Assembly: GCA_023053545.1 (NCBI GenBank)
Contig: JAKZAN010000006.1
Coordinates: forward strand, 3,601,001 to 3,665,000
DNA: 64,000 bases
Direction: 5' to 3'
Source: Lepidurus packardi
Taxonomy: Eukaryota; Arthropoda; Branchiopoda; Notostraca; Triopsidae
Of this stretch, positions 1-10,499 are shown one piece after another. Positions within the stretch are counted from its first letter, which is position 1, and the number at the start of each line of letters is the position of its first letter. The translations under genes were made by a program, and so were the position numbers. The notes beneath the pieces are model-generated. The model ran no database searches. It saw nothing but the letters and a program-made list of their open reading frames with translations, and had not been told where the DNA came from.

Positions 1-798
1 TGTGGGAGGCGGGAGACTCATAGTAGGTGGGGGACTTGTAGGAGGCGGGGTAGTCATAGTAGTTGGGAGACTTGTAGGAGGCGGGAGACTACTCGACGAA
101 GCGGCTGGAATAGTTGTACTAGGAACAGTTACGCTTAAGCCATTGGTTGTAGAGGCAGGGGTAGAAGTAAGGGTGATAGCAGAACTCGCAATGGTAGTAG
201 GAGTGTTGGTTGTAGGAATTACAGTAGTCGAGCTAGCGGTGGAAATAAAGCTTGTAGTACTAGCTTGGTTAGTAGTGGAACTAACAGGACTAGTTGGATT
301 TGTGGTGGCAAAACTCGTACTTGTGGTAGGATTAGCGATGGTAGAGCTTGCAATGGTAGGATCAGCTGTGGTGGAACTCAAAGTGGTAGGGTTGGTAGAA
401 CTCAGAGTGGTAGAGCCATCGGTGACAGAAGAACTGCTAGTCGTAGAGACGGTGGTGGTGGAAGTCGAAGGGTTGGCTGTCGTCGAACTGGCAATAGTAG
501 AGCCATCGGTGGTAGAAGTGGCTGCAGTTGTACTTTCTAACGAACTACTAGAAGCTGTCGTGGTTGTTATTTCTTCGCGATTCTGTGTTCCGAGTATACT
601 AAGGTACCCTTTAACAACGGCAACGTCTATGCCGTTGTAGATTCGTGTTTCATTCTTCCTTCCTACGACTTTCGAATTGCATGCTACCAACTTAGAATAG
701 GCGTATAAAGGTTAGTAAGTATTAATGTTTTTTTTTTATTTATGTCTAGCTTCACTTACCCAGGTAAACAGCATAAGTACCAGTACTGACAACTTCAT
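1..798 (-). CDS. Secreted Ser/Thr/Pro-rich mucin-like protein, 5' part (runs off left edge)
   Basis: Two exons read on the minus strand: 760-798 and 1-690, in phase. The first encodes Met-Lys followed by a hydrophobic run (MKLSVLVLMLFTW), which looks like a signal peptide; its donor is GTAAGT and the acceptor of exon 2 ends TTCTAAG. The mature start (about 45 residues, LVACNSKVVGRK...) is ordinary sequence. It is followed by at least 180 residues made almost only of Ser, Thr, Ala and Pro in loose repeats (TTDGST, STTANPST), ending in Pro-rich repeats (PPPTSPPPTM) at the window edge. Such tracts are normally O-glycosylated, so an extracellular, mucus or peritrophic/cuticle role is likely, but no functional domain is visible. 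The plus-strand Val/Gly-rich open frame over the same DNA is its antisense shadow. The 3' end is missing, so family and length are unknown. Confidence 0.72.
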
Positions 799-1014
799 AA
801 CTGCTCACTCTAAGCTGGCGTAAATAACCAACTGTTTATATAGTAGCCTACTCCGCTTGTATTTATACTAGCGATAGTATAATTACGACAAAACAAGACT
901 TGACATACAAAATTCCAGTTTATTTCCTTCATGTCAGTTGTAGTATTCATACAAAAGAAAAGCAATACTAATTAACTCGCAGTACAATAACTTTCCGAAA
1001 GTCTTTCGTGTTAT
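799..1014. other. Tandem intergenic spacer: MED15 3'UTR and mucin-like gene promoter
   Basis: A short AT-rich spacer between two genes both transcribed leftwards. It must hold the MED15 3'UTR and polyadenylation signals as well as the promoter of the mucin-like gene. No other coding sequence was seen. Confidence 0.5.
835..842 (-). promoter_or_regulatory. TATA box of the mucin-like gene
   Basis: On the minus strand this reads TATATAAA, 37 nt upstream of the signal-peptide ATG at 798. A second TATA-like element (AGTATAAATA) lies further upstream near 859-868. The spacing leaves room for a very short 5'UTR, typical of tightly regulated secreted-protein genes. Called by eye only. Confidence 0.45.
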
Positions 1015-3712
1015 TCACATTCCCATGGCCACCTTCATTGCATTCATTGCAGTAGGCGGATCCTTTCTATCACGCTGACAGTTTTGACGTACGCTCATTT
1101 CCCATACTAAGAGAAGCTGAGAAAGCGAATACCGGCTAGGCAGATACGTCATTCGACTCGACAAAGCACCGTTAATAGACTTCGCAAATTCCGAATCTAT
1201 AATGAAGTAAACTTTTACCCCTAACAGCAAGTTCAGCTTTATATTTACCTTGAGCTGTGTTTTTAAGTTTGGGATTCGGAGCCACGCGAGGGTAATCCTT
1301 TGACACTTCCACCGTTAAAGAGGGTACGCTCGGCAGCAGTGGGTCATTTAGCGTGCACAGGAGCGTCATACTCTCTGCACCAGGCGGTTGAAGTGGATCT
1401 TGTTTAACCTACATAAACGAAAAAATTACTTGGATTCCAAAAGGTATACTAAATGTCTTTACCTCAAAGCGCTGATCTAAATTAGCTGCTTCTTTTTTAA
1501 TCAAATCTATAGCTTGGAAATCTTCAACGTCGTCGGTTTTGCGCTTTTTGGGAGGCGAGAAAGGTAGTATATCGCAACTTAATAATGTTTCCATTACAGG
1601 GCCAAAAGTTCGTCTCAAGGTGTGATTTATAACTGGTGATTTGGCCTAAAACGAGTTAGTTTAGACTAATGTCAAAAGGTAGTTAAATTTACCTGTGAAG
1701 CAATAGTTTCTAGTAAAGAATGTAAAGGCGTTGCAGCAGTCTCGCGAGAAGCATTAACAGGAACAGCTAGGCTTGGAACCGAAGACTGCGAAGCTGGACC
1801 AACACTTGCAGGATCCTAAGAATTCGAAACATACGTTTTACTTAAGAATCATAAAATAGTGTATGTAACCATTAATACCTTTTTCAGATCCATTTTCTCC
1901 AAAACGACTTCACATTTAAGAAGCGTTTCCATTGGTACCTTTTTCGAAGGATTGGATAAAATTTCTAAAAGCTTTTTCATCTTGGCCAATTTTTCGGTAT
2001 CTATCAATATATGCACGCATTAATTTAGAAATTACAGCTGGAGGGGGGAAGTACCGTCATCGCCAAGTTTAGCGATCATTCGAGTTAAGGGATCAATGAA
2101 ACGACTAAGCTGGCGAACTTTTTCCAAATACGCTTGATCCTCGGTCATGGGCACTCCCCCACCACGTGGAGACGGAACAGAACCAGGATGGCCTGGTGTA
2201 TTTAACATGCTTCCAGGTGTGGCTATATTAAGAGTTCTGGGTGGCTGCCCTGGTCCCACGCCCATCACTCTACCGCCAGCTCCTGCAGGAGAAGGTGCGA
2301 TACCAGATCCAGGTGAATGGGCATAAGCTGGTGAAGCTACCATTTGGCTGCCATAAAAGAGGAAAGTTAGTTAAATTAAGGACAAAAGTGTAAGTTATTT
2401 ACCTTGCTATACTGGACGACATAACCTGACCAATAGAAGCGGGCGAGGGTTGTGATGTCATCATACCGGGATTAGGAGACTGTGAAATGTACTGTGTGGG
2501 AGTTCCTTGACGTGGCATAGGTCCGGCATTGTATTGTTGGACATTAGGCGCTCCCTGCATCTCATTCTTTCTTTGTTGCATAAGTTGCTGCTGCTGTAAT
2601 AACTGCTGCTGCTGAGGCGTTATACCACCAGACTAAGAATTAATTAGTTAATTAAAGACTGCCAGATCAAAAACCTATCAACTCGCTTTTACTTGATTCA
2701 TAATGTTCACATTTTGTTGTTGTTGCTGTTGTTGCTGCTGCTGCAGTTTTAAGCGCTGACGTTGTACCATCAAAGCGTTCACTAAAAACAAAAATATAAG
2801 AATAACTTAGCAGAACTGGAATGTGTGCTTACTTGGGTTGTTTGCAGCGTTGGAATGATTCAACTGATTTAATAGTACTGATGCTGGATTGTTTTGTTGC
2901 ATTTGTGGGTTTTGATTTCCCATGTTAGGCATCATGGGAGTGGGCGGGTTAAAGTTTGCCATGTTCCCATCACTGTTGAAGTTTTGATTAAAGTTAGAGT
3001 TCACATTATTCTGCTGAAAATTAGGATTGACAAGCCGCGGATTCCCCATTGGCTGGCTGTTCATTGAGGGATGTCCTTGACTCGCATTGTTCATTGGATT
3101 GGGCATATTTTGCATGAACATTTGATTCTGCTGAACGCCTTGAGTTGAGACGTTGCCGGGCTGACCTGGATGTGGACCAGCATTCACTCCAGAACCTTAC
3201 CAAGAAATCAGCGTTAATAAATGACAGCATATAAGGTACGTTTGTAGTACCTTGTCTAGCGAGGTTTTGAAGAGCGTTGATGGGATCTTGGGAAGACGGG
3301 CCTGTAGGTGTGCTTGCATTGCCCCCTTGATTTGGCTGAGTTCCCTTTTGTTTGGTTTCTATACAATAAATTTAAATACTTGAAATGTTTAAAAATTATG
3401 AATTACGCATTTCGTGAACGTGAAGCAGAAGGCGGGCTAGAAATCCAAGGTAATCCTCCTATGAGAACTACAAAGTAAAAAAAAAAAAAAAAGCATAAGA
3501 AAATACCCTATTTTTGGCCTTCTGGAAGAAATGGGCTTCCATCTCCATAGCATTTTTAGTTGTAGGATTGCCGGACTGCTTTATCGCTTCGTCTCTAAAC
3601 GGGAAGTTTGTGGTTATAGGTACGGTATTGATGTACGCAAGCTATATAGATAATACATTTTTGCAACCACACTTTGGCGGTACGTTGGCGAACGCCAATC
3701 TTCTCCGGACAT
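1015..3712 (-). CDS. MED15: Mediator complex subunit 15 (MED15/ARC105)
   Basis: MED15 is a Mediator tail subunit that links activators to RNA polymerase II in the nucleus. Thirteen exons (minus): 3657-3712, 3507-3594, 3407-3458, 3251-3358, 2833-3195, 2693-2781, 2403-2632, 2055-2347, 1879-2000, 1693-1815, 1463-1645, 1249-1408, 1015-1196, giving 682 aa with phase kept at every junction. The N-terminus ([20 protein letters not shown]) and following EAHFFQKAK and [17 protein letters not shown] match the KIX-type activator-binding domain, residues about 1-68. The middle is rich in Asn, Met, Pro and Gln, with CAG-type Gln runs near residues 235-290. The C-terminal half has [19 protein letters not shown], a basic stretch (PPKKRK) and the terminal [12 protein letters not shown] motif of the MED15 assembly domain. 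It is shorter than the vertebrate protein (about 780 aa), mainly in the low-complexity part. Head to head with ALDH7A1. Confidence 0.93.
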
Positions 3713-4307
3713 TCTTGTCTTATCGAGAACGCAGATATTATTGACACACGGGTCCAAATTCGGACTTATGCAATACTCGGGCTTGCTAATAGGTAGTGCA
3801 CAACCTATGTACAATGTTTTCCAATGACGTTAGCAATAGCAATATGCAAATTAATAATTAATTTTGCAAATATGAGAAATACTTAAAAGTCTGTCCTTTA
3901 GATCATGGTTATGTACTAGCTGCTAACAAAACTAAATTTTGGTTTTAGATAGTTTTCAAATCTGACAAGCCCTTTTGGAGAAATCTTGTTCCGACAGCAC
4001 ACAATTTATTTGGCATATTGTGCTGCCAATATCAATATGCTATGTTGGAGTCTATTGCCCTTTAAGTTCTCTACTAAGTCCTTGTTGTTGTTGAGCTTCT
4101 TAGTAGGTGGCAGTGCGTACTGGTTGAAAACGACGGAAAACCTGCTCCGGAAAGGCACCATTTAGTTTCATGTATGTCCCATATCTACATTGTAATACTC
4201 ATAGGTTTGCAGTGTACCGTTTGGCTGGGGCTGGCTTAACCTTGCGAAAGGCCCACCTCCGTCGTCCTATTGGTTAAAATAGGAAGTTGTATATCGTACG
4301 AAGTAAC
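3713..4307. promoter_or_regulatory. Shared divergent promoter region of MED15 and ALDH7A1
   Basis: A 595-bp gap between two start codons pointing away from each other. It must contain both 5'UTRs and both promoters. No TATA box in a convincing position and no other ORF were seen; a bidirectional housekeeping promoter is the simplest reading (inference). Confidence 0.5.
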
Positions 4308-6359
4308 ATGGCAGGTATTATCAGAGTAATCTCTTCCAAGCATTGTCTGCTATCTCCTGCTGCATTTCGTCACCTTACTGTATTACATCGTACAATGAGC
4401 TCGTCTGGAAAATACCTAATTGAAGAACCGGAATACGCGTTCCTAAAGGACCTTGGACTCCAAAAAAGCAACCCAGGAGTTTATAATGGTAAATGGTTTG
4501 GAAATGGCGAGGTTAGTATTTCGTTTTACTTTTTTTTTATTTTTTTCAATGCAACCTAACGTTTTGTATTTTTTTCTTGCTAGGTCGTCAGTTCTGTTTC
4601 TCCTTCAAATAATCGACCCATCGCTGATGTCCAGCAAGCTAGCGTAGCTGATTATCAGCAGTGTGCAGCAGCTGCCAAGGAAGCATGGAGTTCTTGGGTA
4701 GATATTCCTGCTCCCAAACGGGGAGAAATTGTCCGCCAAATTGGAGATGCTTTGCGGAAGAAGATTAAACCCTTGGGACAATTGATTGCCTTGGAAATGG
4801 GTATTAACTAACGTCTTTTTTATGATCATTAAAAGGTACAAATCCTTTCTGACGTGCGTTGCTTGTAGGTAAAATTTTACCAGAAGGTGTTGGCGAGGTT
4901 CAGGAATACGTAGATATATGTGACTATGCCGTGGGCTTGTCTCGCATGATAGAAGGAAAATCCTTCCCATCCGAAAGGCCTGGGCACATGTTGCTTGAGC
5001 AATATAATCCTTTAGGAGTTATTGGAATTATAACTGCATTCAACTTCCCCGTTGCTGTTTATGGATGGAATAATGCTATTGCCATGGTAAAATTAACATG
5101 TATTTTACTGGTCTTGATCTCTAGTTATAAACCAGGTTTGTGGGAATACTATGATTTGGAAAGGAGCGCCTAGTACCCCTCTCTGCAGCGTTGCAACTGT
5201 TAAAATTGTGGCTTCTGTGCTAGAAGCTAATGGTTTGCCAGGAGCAATCTGTAGTTTAGCCACTGGAGGTAAAGACGTTGGTGAAGCAATTGCACAGGAT
5301 AAGAATATCTCTTTGGTTTCCTTTACTGGAAGCACCCCTGTCGGCAAGCAAGTACGTATCCAGGTAATGCATTTTATTTTATTCATATTTTGTTGTTCTA
5401 GGTGGCGCTCACTGTACATGGAAGATTTGGAAAAACACTCCTGGAATTAGGAGGCAATAACGCGATTATTGCTGATGCAGATGCAGATGTCGAAATGGTA
5501 TTCAGATCTGCGCTATTTGCCTGTGCCGGAACGGCTGGCCAACGCTGTACCACAGCGCGTAGGCTTATACTTCATACGGATGTCTACGACGAGACTTTGG
5601 AGAAATTGAAGAAGGGTTACGCGTCTCTGCTCACCAGAGTAGGAGAATCGCTTCAGGTATGATGCCGGATCAACTTGAGGAAAATATGAACTATTATTTA
5701 CTTCTCTCGCCAGGAAGGTGTTCTGTACGGGCCTTTGCACAATCAAGATGCTGTACGACTTTACAAGGATGCTATTGAACAAGCTATCAAGTTGGGTGGC
5801 AAAGTTGAGTTTGGAGGCAAGGTAAAACACATTACTGCTATTTGTTGATATTCACACTAAGACTAAGCCTTCATTTTAGGTGATTGACAGGCCAGGAAAT
5901 TTCGTGGAACCTACTATTATTAGTGGTTTGCCACACAACAGTCCAGTTGTATTAACGGAAACCTTCGCTCCTATTGTTTACGTTCTAAAGTGCCCCGATT
6001 TGGATACTGCTATTCAATGGAATAATGAAGCAGAGCAAGGATTGTCTTCCAGCTTGTTTACAAAGAATCTAGGAAGTGTATACAAGGTACGCCCTTATTT
6101 TCGCAAAATTGACTCCCTGAACTTACGAAAGTTTACGTTTCTCTAGTGGATTGGACCCAAAGGCTCAGATTGTGGATTAGTTAATGTTAATATTCCGACT
6201 AATGGAGCTGAAATTGGAGGAGCATTTGGTGGAGAAAAAGCTACCGGAGGTGGTCGAGAATCGGGTTCAGATTCTTGGAAGCAGTACATGAGACGCTCAA
6301 CTTGCACACTGAATTTTAGCCAATCTCTGCCTTTAGCTCAAGGGATCAAATTTGAGTGA
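4308..6359 (+). CDS. ALDH7A1: Alpha-aminoadipic semialdehyde dehydrogenase, antiquitin (ALDH7A1)
   Basis: An NAD-dependent aldehyde dehydrogenase that oxidises alpha-aminoadipic semialdehyde in lysine breakdown and also acts on betaine aldehyde and lipid aldehydes. Eight exons: 4308-4511, 4584-4800, 4869-5086, 5136-5351, 5402-5656, 5714-5821, 5880-6086, 6147-6359, giving 545 aa, the usual family length. Visible motifs: [10 protein letters not shown], the general-base Glu300 in [10 protein letters not shown], the nucleophile Cys334 in [13 protein letters not shown], and the antiquitin-specific [20 protein letters not shown] near the end. I chose the donor at 5352 (GTACGT) rather than a second GT 12 nt later, because it restores the family spacing [14 protein letters not shown]. 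Residues 1-29 look like a mitochondrial presequence; an in-frame Met30 (4395) could give a cytosolic form. Divergent from MED15. Confidence 0.96.
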
Positions 6360-6563
6360 AGGATCCTACGTAACCAACCAACTGATATTACTCTGGCTCG
6401 CCAGAGACTTTGACTTTCATAATAGAACAAGAATTAAATGGTGCCATATTTTGCCCTGTATTGCGGGGGGGAATAAACATGAAGGGATTCGTAGCCCTGA
6501 ACAATCCCTGAAGATTAGCGCTTTCTAATTAAAAGTGTACGCATTGTACACGAGATCAGGAAA

Positions 6564-7805
6564 TTACTTAGCAAATTCTGGGTGCTTTTTAAAGAAGCCT
6601 GCAAGCCGCGAGGGATAATCGGTCATGACTCCACTCGCTCCTAGTCGGAACGAGCGAAGCATATCTTCCTCACTGTTAAGTACCCACAAATACGTAGGAA
6701 TGCCCCGTTTATGTAGATGTTTAAATAAAGCAGGTCGCATTAACAGTGAACCAATACTCCAGAGGAGAAAACGGCGCAACGGATGAATATGAATTCCTTG
6801 AATACCTTCGCTCCTAGGATACTCGTTTGAAATTTACTGGAATGTAAAAAAAGGAATCGAAAAAATACTTAAGGAAGATTTCAGGCAGAAACAATTCCAA
6901 ATGCGTTTCTTTGATATGAACCAGTGGTAATAATCCCGTGTAGAATAGAAAGACTAGTTCCACAACTCGGCGAGTTGAAAACAATAAGCAGATTTTCGGA
7001 TTCTGAAAGCGTCGCTTATAAGTTACAACGCAACGTTTCTAAAGTGTTATGCTTCATTTACCTCTTTGTAGCAGGCACAGCAAACTCGGTCCGAAAAATT
7101 ACCCCAAACTGTGAGCTCTTCACGTTTATACTGCGAAACCAATCTGGAAACTTTACTTATCAATTCTTGAGTGCCGTCTTTCAAGTCAACGTTCATCGGC
7201 ACATCCGGAAATTCACGGAACACTTCTTCGAGCAATGGAATACGGCGAATCTCGGGATCAAGAGATCCCTCAAAAACCTTACCTAGCTCAAAGATTCGCT
7301 CTTAGTCGAGGCCAATTAAGCGTTAAGTTATTACCAGGGTCAAAATCGATAGTAAGCCTCGTACATAACGGTGGCAAATCTGCGTAATCCACCTGAGATA
7401 TGGTTTTGTCTACCCCGCACAGTCTTCTGAGGCTACCATCGTGAACAACCGCAATTTTTCCGTCTTTTGTCAAATGGACATCAAGTTCAAACATTTGAGT
7501 ACCTAGGCGGTGCGCACTAGAATATAGCTTAAATATTAACGAAATGAGAGAAAGGCTCTCAATTACTGCCGAAATGCCGATAAGGTGTTCTCGTAATTTT
7601 CTCCCGCTCCTAAGAAAATAAAAGATTGTATAAATATAATATCAAGTTTAAGAGCGTCAAGGCTACCTCCTCTGTGGCTAATGTGCTTGGCAGTAAATCT
7701 GGGAATTTTCTTTTTGTGGAGAAGTTCGGGATTATAAAGCAGTACAAGAGAGGTCAAAACGTAGCCGCCAATAGCTGTCAACAGTACTGGTACTGGAATC
7801 ATCAT
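6564..7805 (-). CDS. GDPD1: Glycerophosphodiester phosphodiesterase, GDPD1/GDE4 type
   Basis: A membrane-anchored GDPD-family enzyme. Mammalian relatives act as lysophospholipase D, releasing lysophosphatidic acid or N-acylethanolamines. Six exons (minus): 7667-7805, 7567-7609, 7335-7516, 7062-7282, 6869-7002, 6564-6813, giving 322 aa, close to the human length of about 314. Residues 5-24 form an N-terminal membrane anchor. Catalytic motifs follow in order: HISHRGGAGENYENT (His44, Glu50), FELDVHLTKDG (metal-binding Glu and Asp), VVHD, then the long INIDIK-equivalent VDLKDG, LTVWGNF and the terminal GASGVMTDYPSRL. A hydrophobic run LVFLFYTGLLPLVHI lies near residue 215. Its first exon points away from RPLP2. 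ALDH7A1 versus GDPD1 is a tail-to-tail pair. The main uncertainty is which paralogue (GDPD1 or GDPD3) it represents. Confidence 0.92.
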
Positions 7806-8189
7806 ATTTTATTTTGTAGTATTTTCGCCACGGTATCGTTCACACGAAAATATCGGTTTTGTTTAAAATGCTAAATTATAGAACGACATTAATTAATAAG
7901 TTGAAAACGGGTTTGCAATGGTACAATTTTGCTGAGCAACTATAATCGTTACACTGCAATAAAAACTTCCCGCCCCGTTTTTGTTTATATAATGAAATGG
8001 GGATGACGGTCCTAGTCAAAGGAAAAATAAAGATTGCGGACAATTTTTATAGCGTTCAGATGAATAATTTGTATTCATGATTTTAAATTTATTTTAGGTA
8101 TACATTATAAATATCAAAGTAATCTACATTCCAGTTTATGTTCCGGCACTGATTTGAGTATGGCATCACCCCGTCACTCCTGCTGTCCA
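7806..8189. promoter_or_regulatory. Divergent promoter region, GDPD1-like / RPLP2
   Basis: About 385 bp between the GDPD1-like start codon and the inferred RPLP2 first exon. AT-rich, no coding sequence. It should hold both promoters. No specific element could be assigned with confidence. Confidence 0.4.
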
Positions 8190-8246
8190 TTCAGTGAACC
8201 TTTGTAGCTGAAGAACGTTTCGTGTCCTTACTCTACGGACTTAAAA
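8190..8246 (+). other. RPLP2: RPLP2 5'UTR exon (approximate 5' end)
   Basis: The P2 coding exon begins one base after a splice acceptor (CTTGTAG, 8668-8674), so an upstream non-coding exon is required. The best donor is GTAAGT at 8247, after the segment ending TACGGACTTAAAA. The 5' end is an estimate. The resulting 428-nt 5'UTR intron carries no recognised RNA gene. Confidence 0.5.
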
Positions 8247-8675
8247 GTAAGTTGTCTCTTGAATTTCTGAGTTTCTTAGTTGTTTTGTATTAAAATGTTT
8301 ATAAAAGTAAAAACTTAATAAGGTGCAGTATTGCAAATTACGGTGTCGACGTTCTGTTTCTGAAAAAAAAGTATTAATCCTACCTACCACATGCATTGCT
8401 CTTGTCACGTTTCAGGCGTGCCTTAAAGCATTGCATTTTAGTCTCGTTTATCTTAATCATCCTTCGTCAAACCTTTACATTATAATGTTATTATATTTGA
8501 TAAATATCTGGCAAGTAGTTATGATGTGAAACATGCCCTATTTTTCCGATATTCATGACGAATAAGGTACGGATCCAATTCCTGACGCTACTTGCCCATA
8601 GCATTTAAAATTGACAAGCTCTGTTAAGCGTAGAACAGCGATCGTTAAAAATTATAAAAATACATATCTTGTAGA

Positions 8676-9541
8676 ATGCGTTACGTCGCAGCCTACGTAC
8701 TTGCCGCCCTCGGTGGAAATGCTTCGCCATCAGCAGAAGATTTGGAGAGGATATTGAGCTCAGTTGGAATTGAAGCCGACTCCGCCAAAGTTGCGAAAGT
8801 CATCAGCCAGTTGAAAGGAAAGGACCTAGCGGCAGTGATGGCTGAAGGTAAAAGAAAATCATGCAATAGTTTCTGCGTTTTTTTAAATTTTATTTTTAAA
8901 AAGACATATAACAGTCCAAATCATTTTACTGGGGAGAAATTCTGGGTTACTTTAAACGAAGTCTGACGTACTGAAATTTTCTCGAGACTGTTATAAGCCT
9001 CTTTAAGTTTAACATGATGTTTTTTACCATCTTTCGGCTGACACCACGCTGATGCCAGTTATCCAGAGCTGATACATTTACTTATCTAAAGATGTTAATA
9101 ATTGTCGGCGATCCTGAACTTAACGTTTACTACGTTTGTACTTAATAGGATCCAAAAAACTGGCGTCCATGCCTGCTGGTGGTGCCGCTCCCGCTGCTGC
9201 CGCCGTGGCTGGTGGTGCTGCGCCAGCTGCAAAGGGTATGTTAATGCTTTATACGTAGGCTACAAAACTTTGTATTTTGCTCGTGTTAGCATTGCACGCA
9301 AAATGACTCAATGAGAGTGTTAGTATGATGCCAATATCTAATTGCTTGTATTCCGATGAGCAATAACCCGTGTTTCTGATTAACTAACTTGCTAGCTGGA
9401 TTTTTGCTCGTGTGACAATAGTTGTGAACTATTTATCGACGGGTGTCATTTGTCTTTTTAGCCGAGGAGAAGAAGAAGGAAGAGAAGAAAGAAGAATCCG
9501 AAGAGGAAGATGATGATATGGGTTTTGGCCTGTTCGACTAA
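8676..9541 (+). CDS. RPLP2: 60S acidic ribosomal protein P2
   Basis: Part of the ribosomal stalk, where P1-P2 dimers on uL10 recruit translation GTPases. Three coding exons, 8676-8847, 9149-9235 and 9462-9541, give 112 aa, the canonical P2 length. The N-terminal dimerisation domain starts MRYVAAYVLAALGG and contains ILSSVGIEADSAKV. An Ala/Gly hinge follows in exon 2, then a charged Lys/Glu stretch and the invariant stalk tail EEEDDDMGFGLFD, which binds elongation factors. As in many ribosomal-protein genes, the introns hold box C/D snoRNA candidates (9004-9085 and 9319-9388). The stop is followed by about 100 bp before the next transcription unit on the same strand. Confidence 0.98.
9004..9085 (+). 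ncRNA. Box C/D snoRNA candidate, copy A (28S rRNA guide), in RPLP2 intron 2
   Basis: Boxes seen: C-like ATGATGT at 9014-9020, D' CTGA at 9038-9041, C' TGATGCC at 9050-9056 and D CTGA at 9069-9072. A weak terminal pairing TAAGT/ACTTA flanks it. The 12 nt before D' (ACCATCTTTCGG, 9026-9037) are complementary to the conserved large-subunit rRNA segment CCGAAAGATGGT. By the D+5 rule they target the second A of GAAAG, the site known as Am1511 in human and Am807 in yeast (guides SNORD32/SNORD51, snR39/snR59). Ends are approximate. Confidence 0.7.
9319..9388 (+). ncRNA. Box C/D snoRNA candidate in RPLP2 intron 3, target unassigned
   Basis: A perfect 6-bp terminal stem (GTTAGT 9319-9324 with ACTAAC 9383-9388) encloses a C-like box ATGATGC (9325-9331) and a D box CTGA (9376-9379) preceded by ACCCGTGTTT. 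This is the classical layout of an intronic C/D snoRNA of about 70 nt. I could not assign an rRNA target. Confidence 0.55.
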
Positions 9542-9734
9542 AGACCGTTCCTTTTGTTGGAGCGGTTTCTTGTGTTTTTTAATACAAGAATACGTTTACG
9601 TATACGGCAGTTTTCGAATTAATATTTTAGGCTTCAATTTGGGACGTTCTTACTTCAACCTTTCTTCCGTCAGTATTTCGGGACCATAAAAAGATGGTGA
9701 GTAGCCTCCTTTCGTTTTACATTGTCTACAAACC

Positions 9735-9812
9735 CTTGGCTGATGATTCTCAATCACCATCTTTCGACTGAATTGTTTTGATGTATTATTTTTCAATAAA
9801 CTGACGCTTGTA
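9735..9812 (+). ncRNA. Box C/D snoRNA candidate, copy B (28S rRNA guide)
   Basis: Boxes: C CTGATGA (9740-9746), D' CTGA (9768-9771), C' TGATGTA (9779-9785), D CTGA (9801-9804). The guide TCACCATCTTTCGA directly precedes D' and targets the same large-subunit rRNA adenosine as copy A; only the base next to D' differs. It lies in intron 1 of the putative host gene. Confidence 0.72.
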
Positions 9813-10091
9813 AAATAAGCGTGAGTAATTCATCTAGTAGTGAAATGATTTAATGATATACTGTGTTTTGTAGACGTTTCAAACGAAGCCCGTTCTATGG
9901 CGTCCGAGTTTCAAGTTCTGCGACTCAACAGTTCATTGGTACTCGTATTGTAAAAGGTATTCGTAGGTGTTTGAATTACATTAGCTGGGGTTTTGTAATA
10001 CTTGGTTTTAAGTCGGGGTTCAAAAGCTAGGAATCTCTTATTAACTTTTAAGTAATTCACAAGGTTTTAGTTACTTATTGCTACGTACGTA

Positions 10092-10122
10092 CTTCTACTT
10101 TTAACATTGTTAAAAGTTGAAG
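10092..10122 (+). repeat. Short perfect-like hairpin in intron 2 of the putative host gene
   Basis: CTTCTACTTTTAAC (10092-10105) pairs with GTTAAAAGTTGAAG (10109-10122) with one mismatch and a 3-nt loop. Too short for a miRNA precursor. It could be a structural element of an unrecognised intronic RNA, or chance in AT-rich DNA. Confidence 0.5.
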
Positions 10123-10499
10123 TATTAAGCACAGGTTTATTGTTGCTTCTGGCATGTTGCTGATGGTCCGTCACTTCGTTAACCGTGTTCGGGAAACCAA
10201 CGACTGGGATAGGTATTCAGTTTTTCTTTTCTCGAATAAAGCGATTTTTTGTCTAATCACTTGGAAATTGTCTGATGACTTCACGCCCGGGCCTATGATT
10301 AATTGGGTTTCCCGTAATTTTGTATTGTTCCTTTTTATTTTTACTACTCGGAGAGAAGAAAAGGCGAATTTTACCACATTAGCTGATGATTTGTTTTCCA
10401 TGATAGGTAGTTTGGTATTTTCGTCCGTTTTCCGTGACGGTAACATCCCTCGCTTCATGTCTAGGTGAGTTGTACTAGTAATTGTCTGTAGTCACATTC

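Noticed and set aside
2-640. 212-codon plus-strand open frame rich in Val and Gly
   Set aside because: It is the exact antisense of the Ser/Thr-rich mucin repeats, whose minus-strand frame has a signal peptide, splice sites and a TATA box.
5352-5363. Alternative donor 12 nt downstream in ALDH7A1 exon 4
   Set aside because: Using it adds four residues in a conserved part of the enzyme; the upstream GTACGT donor gives the family-standard spacing.
10271-10386. Possible C/D snoRNA in intron 3 of the host unit (CTGATGA boxes)
   Set aside because: No D box at a normal distance, no terminal stem and no recognisable guide.
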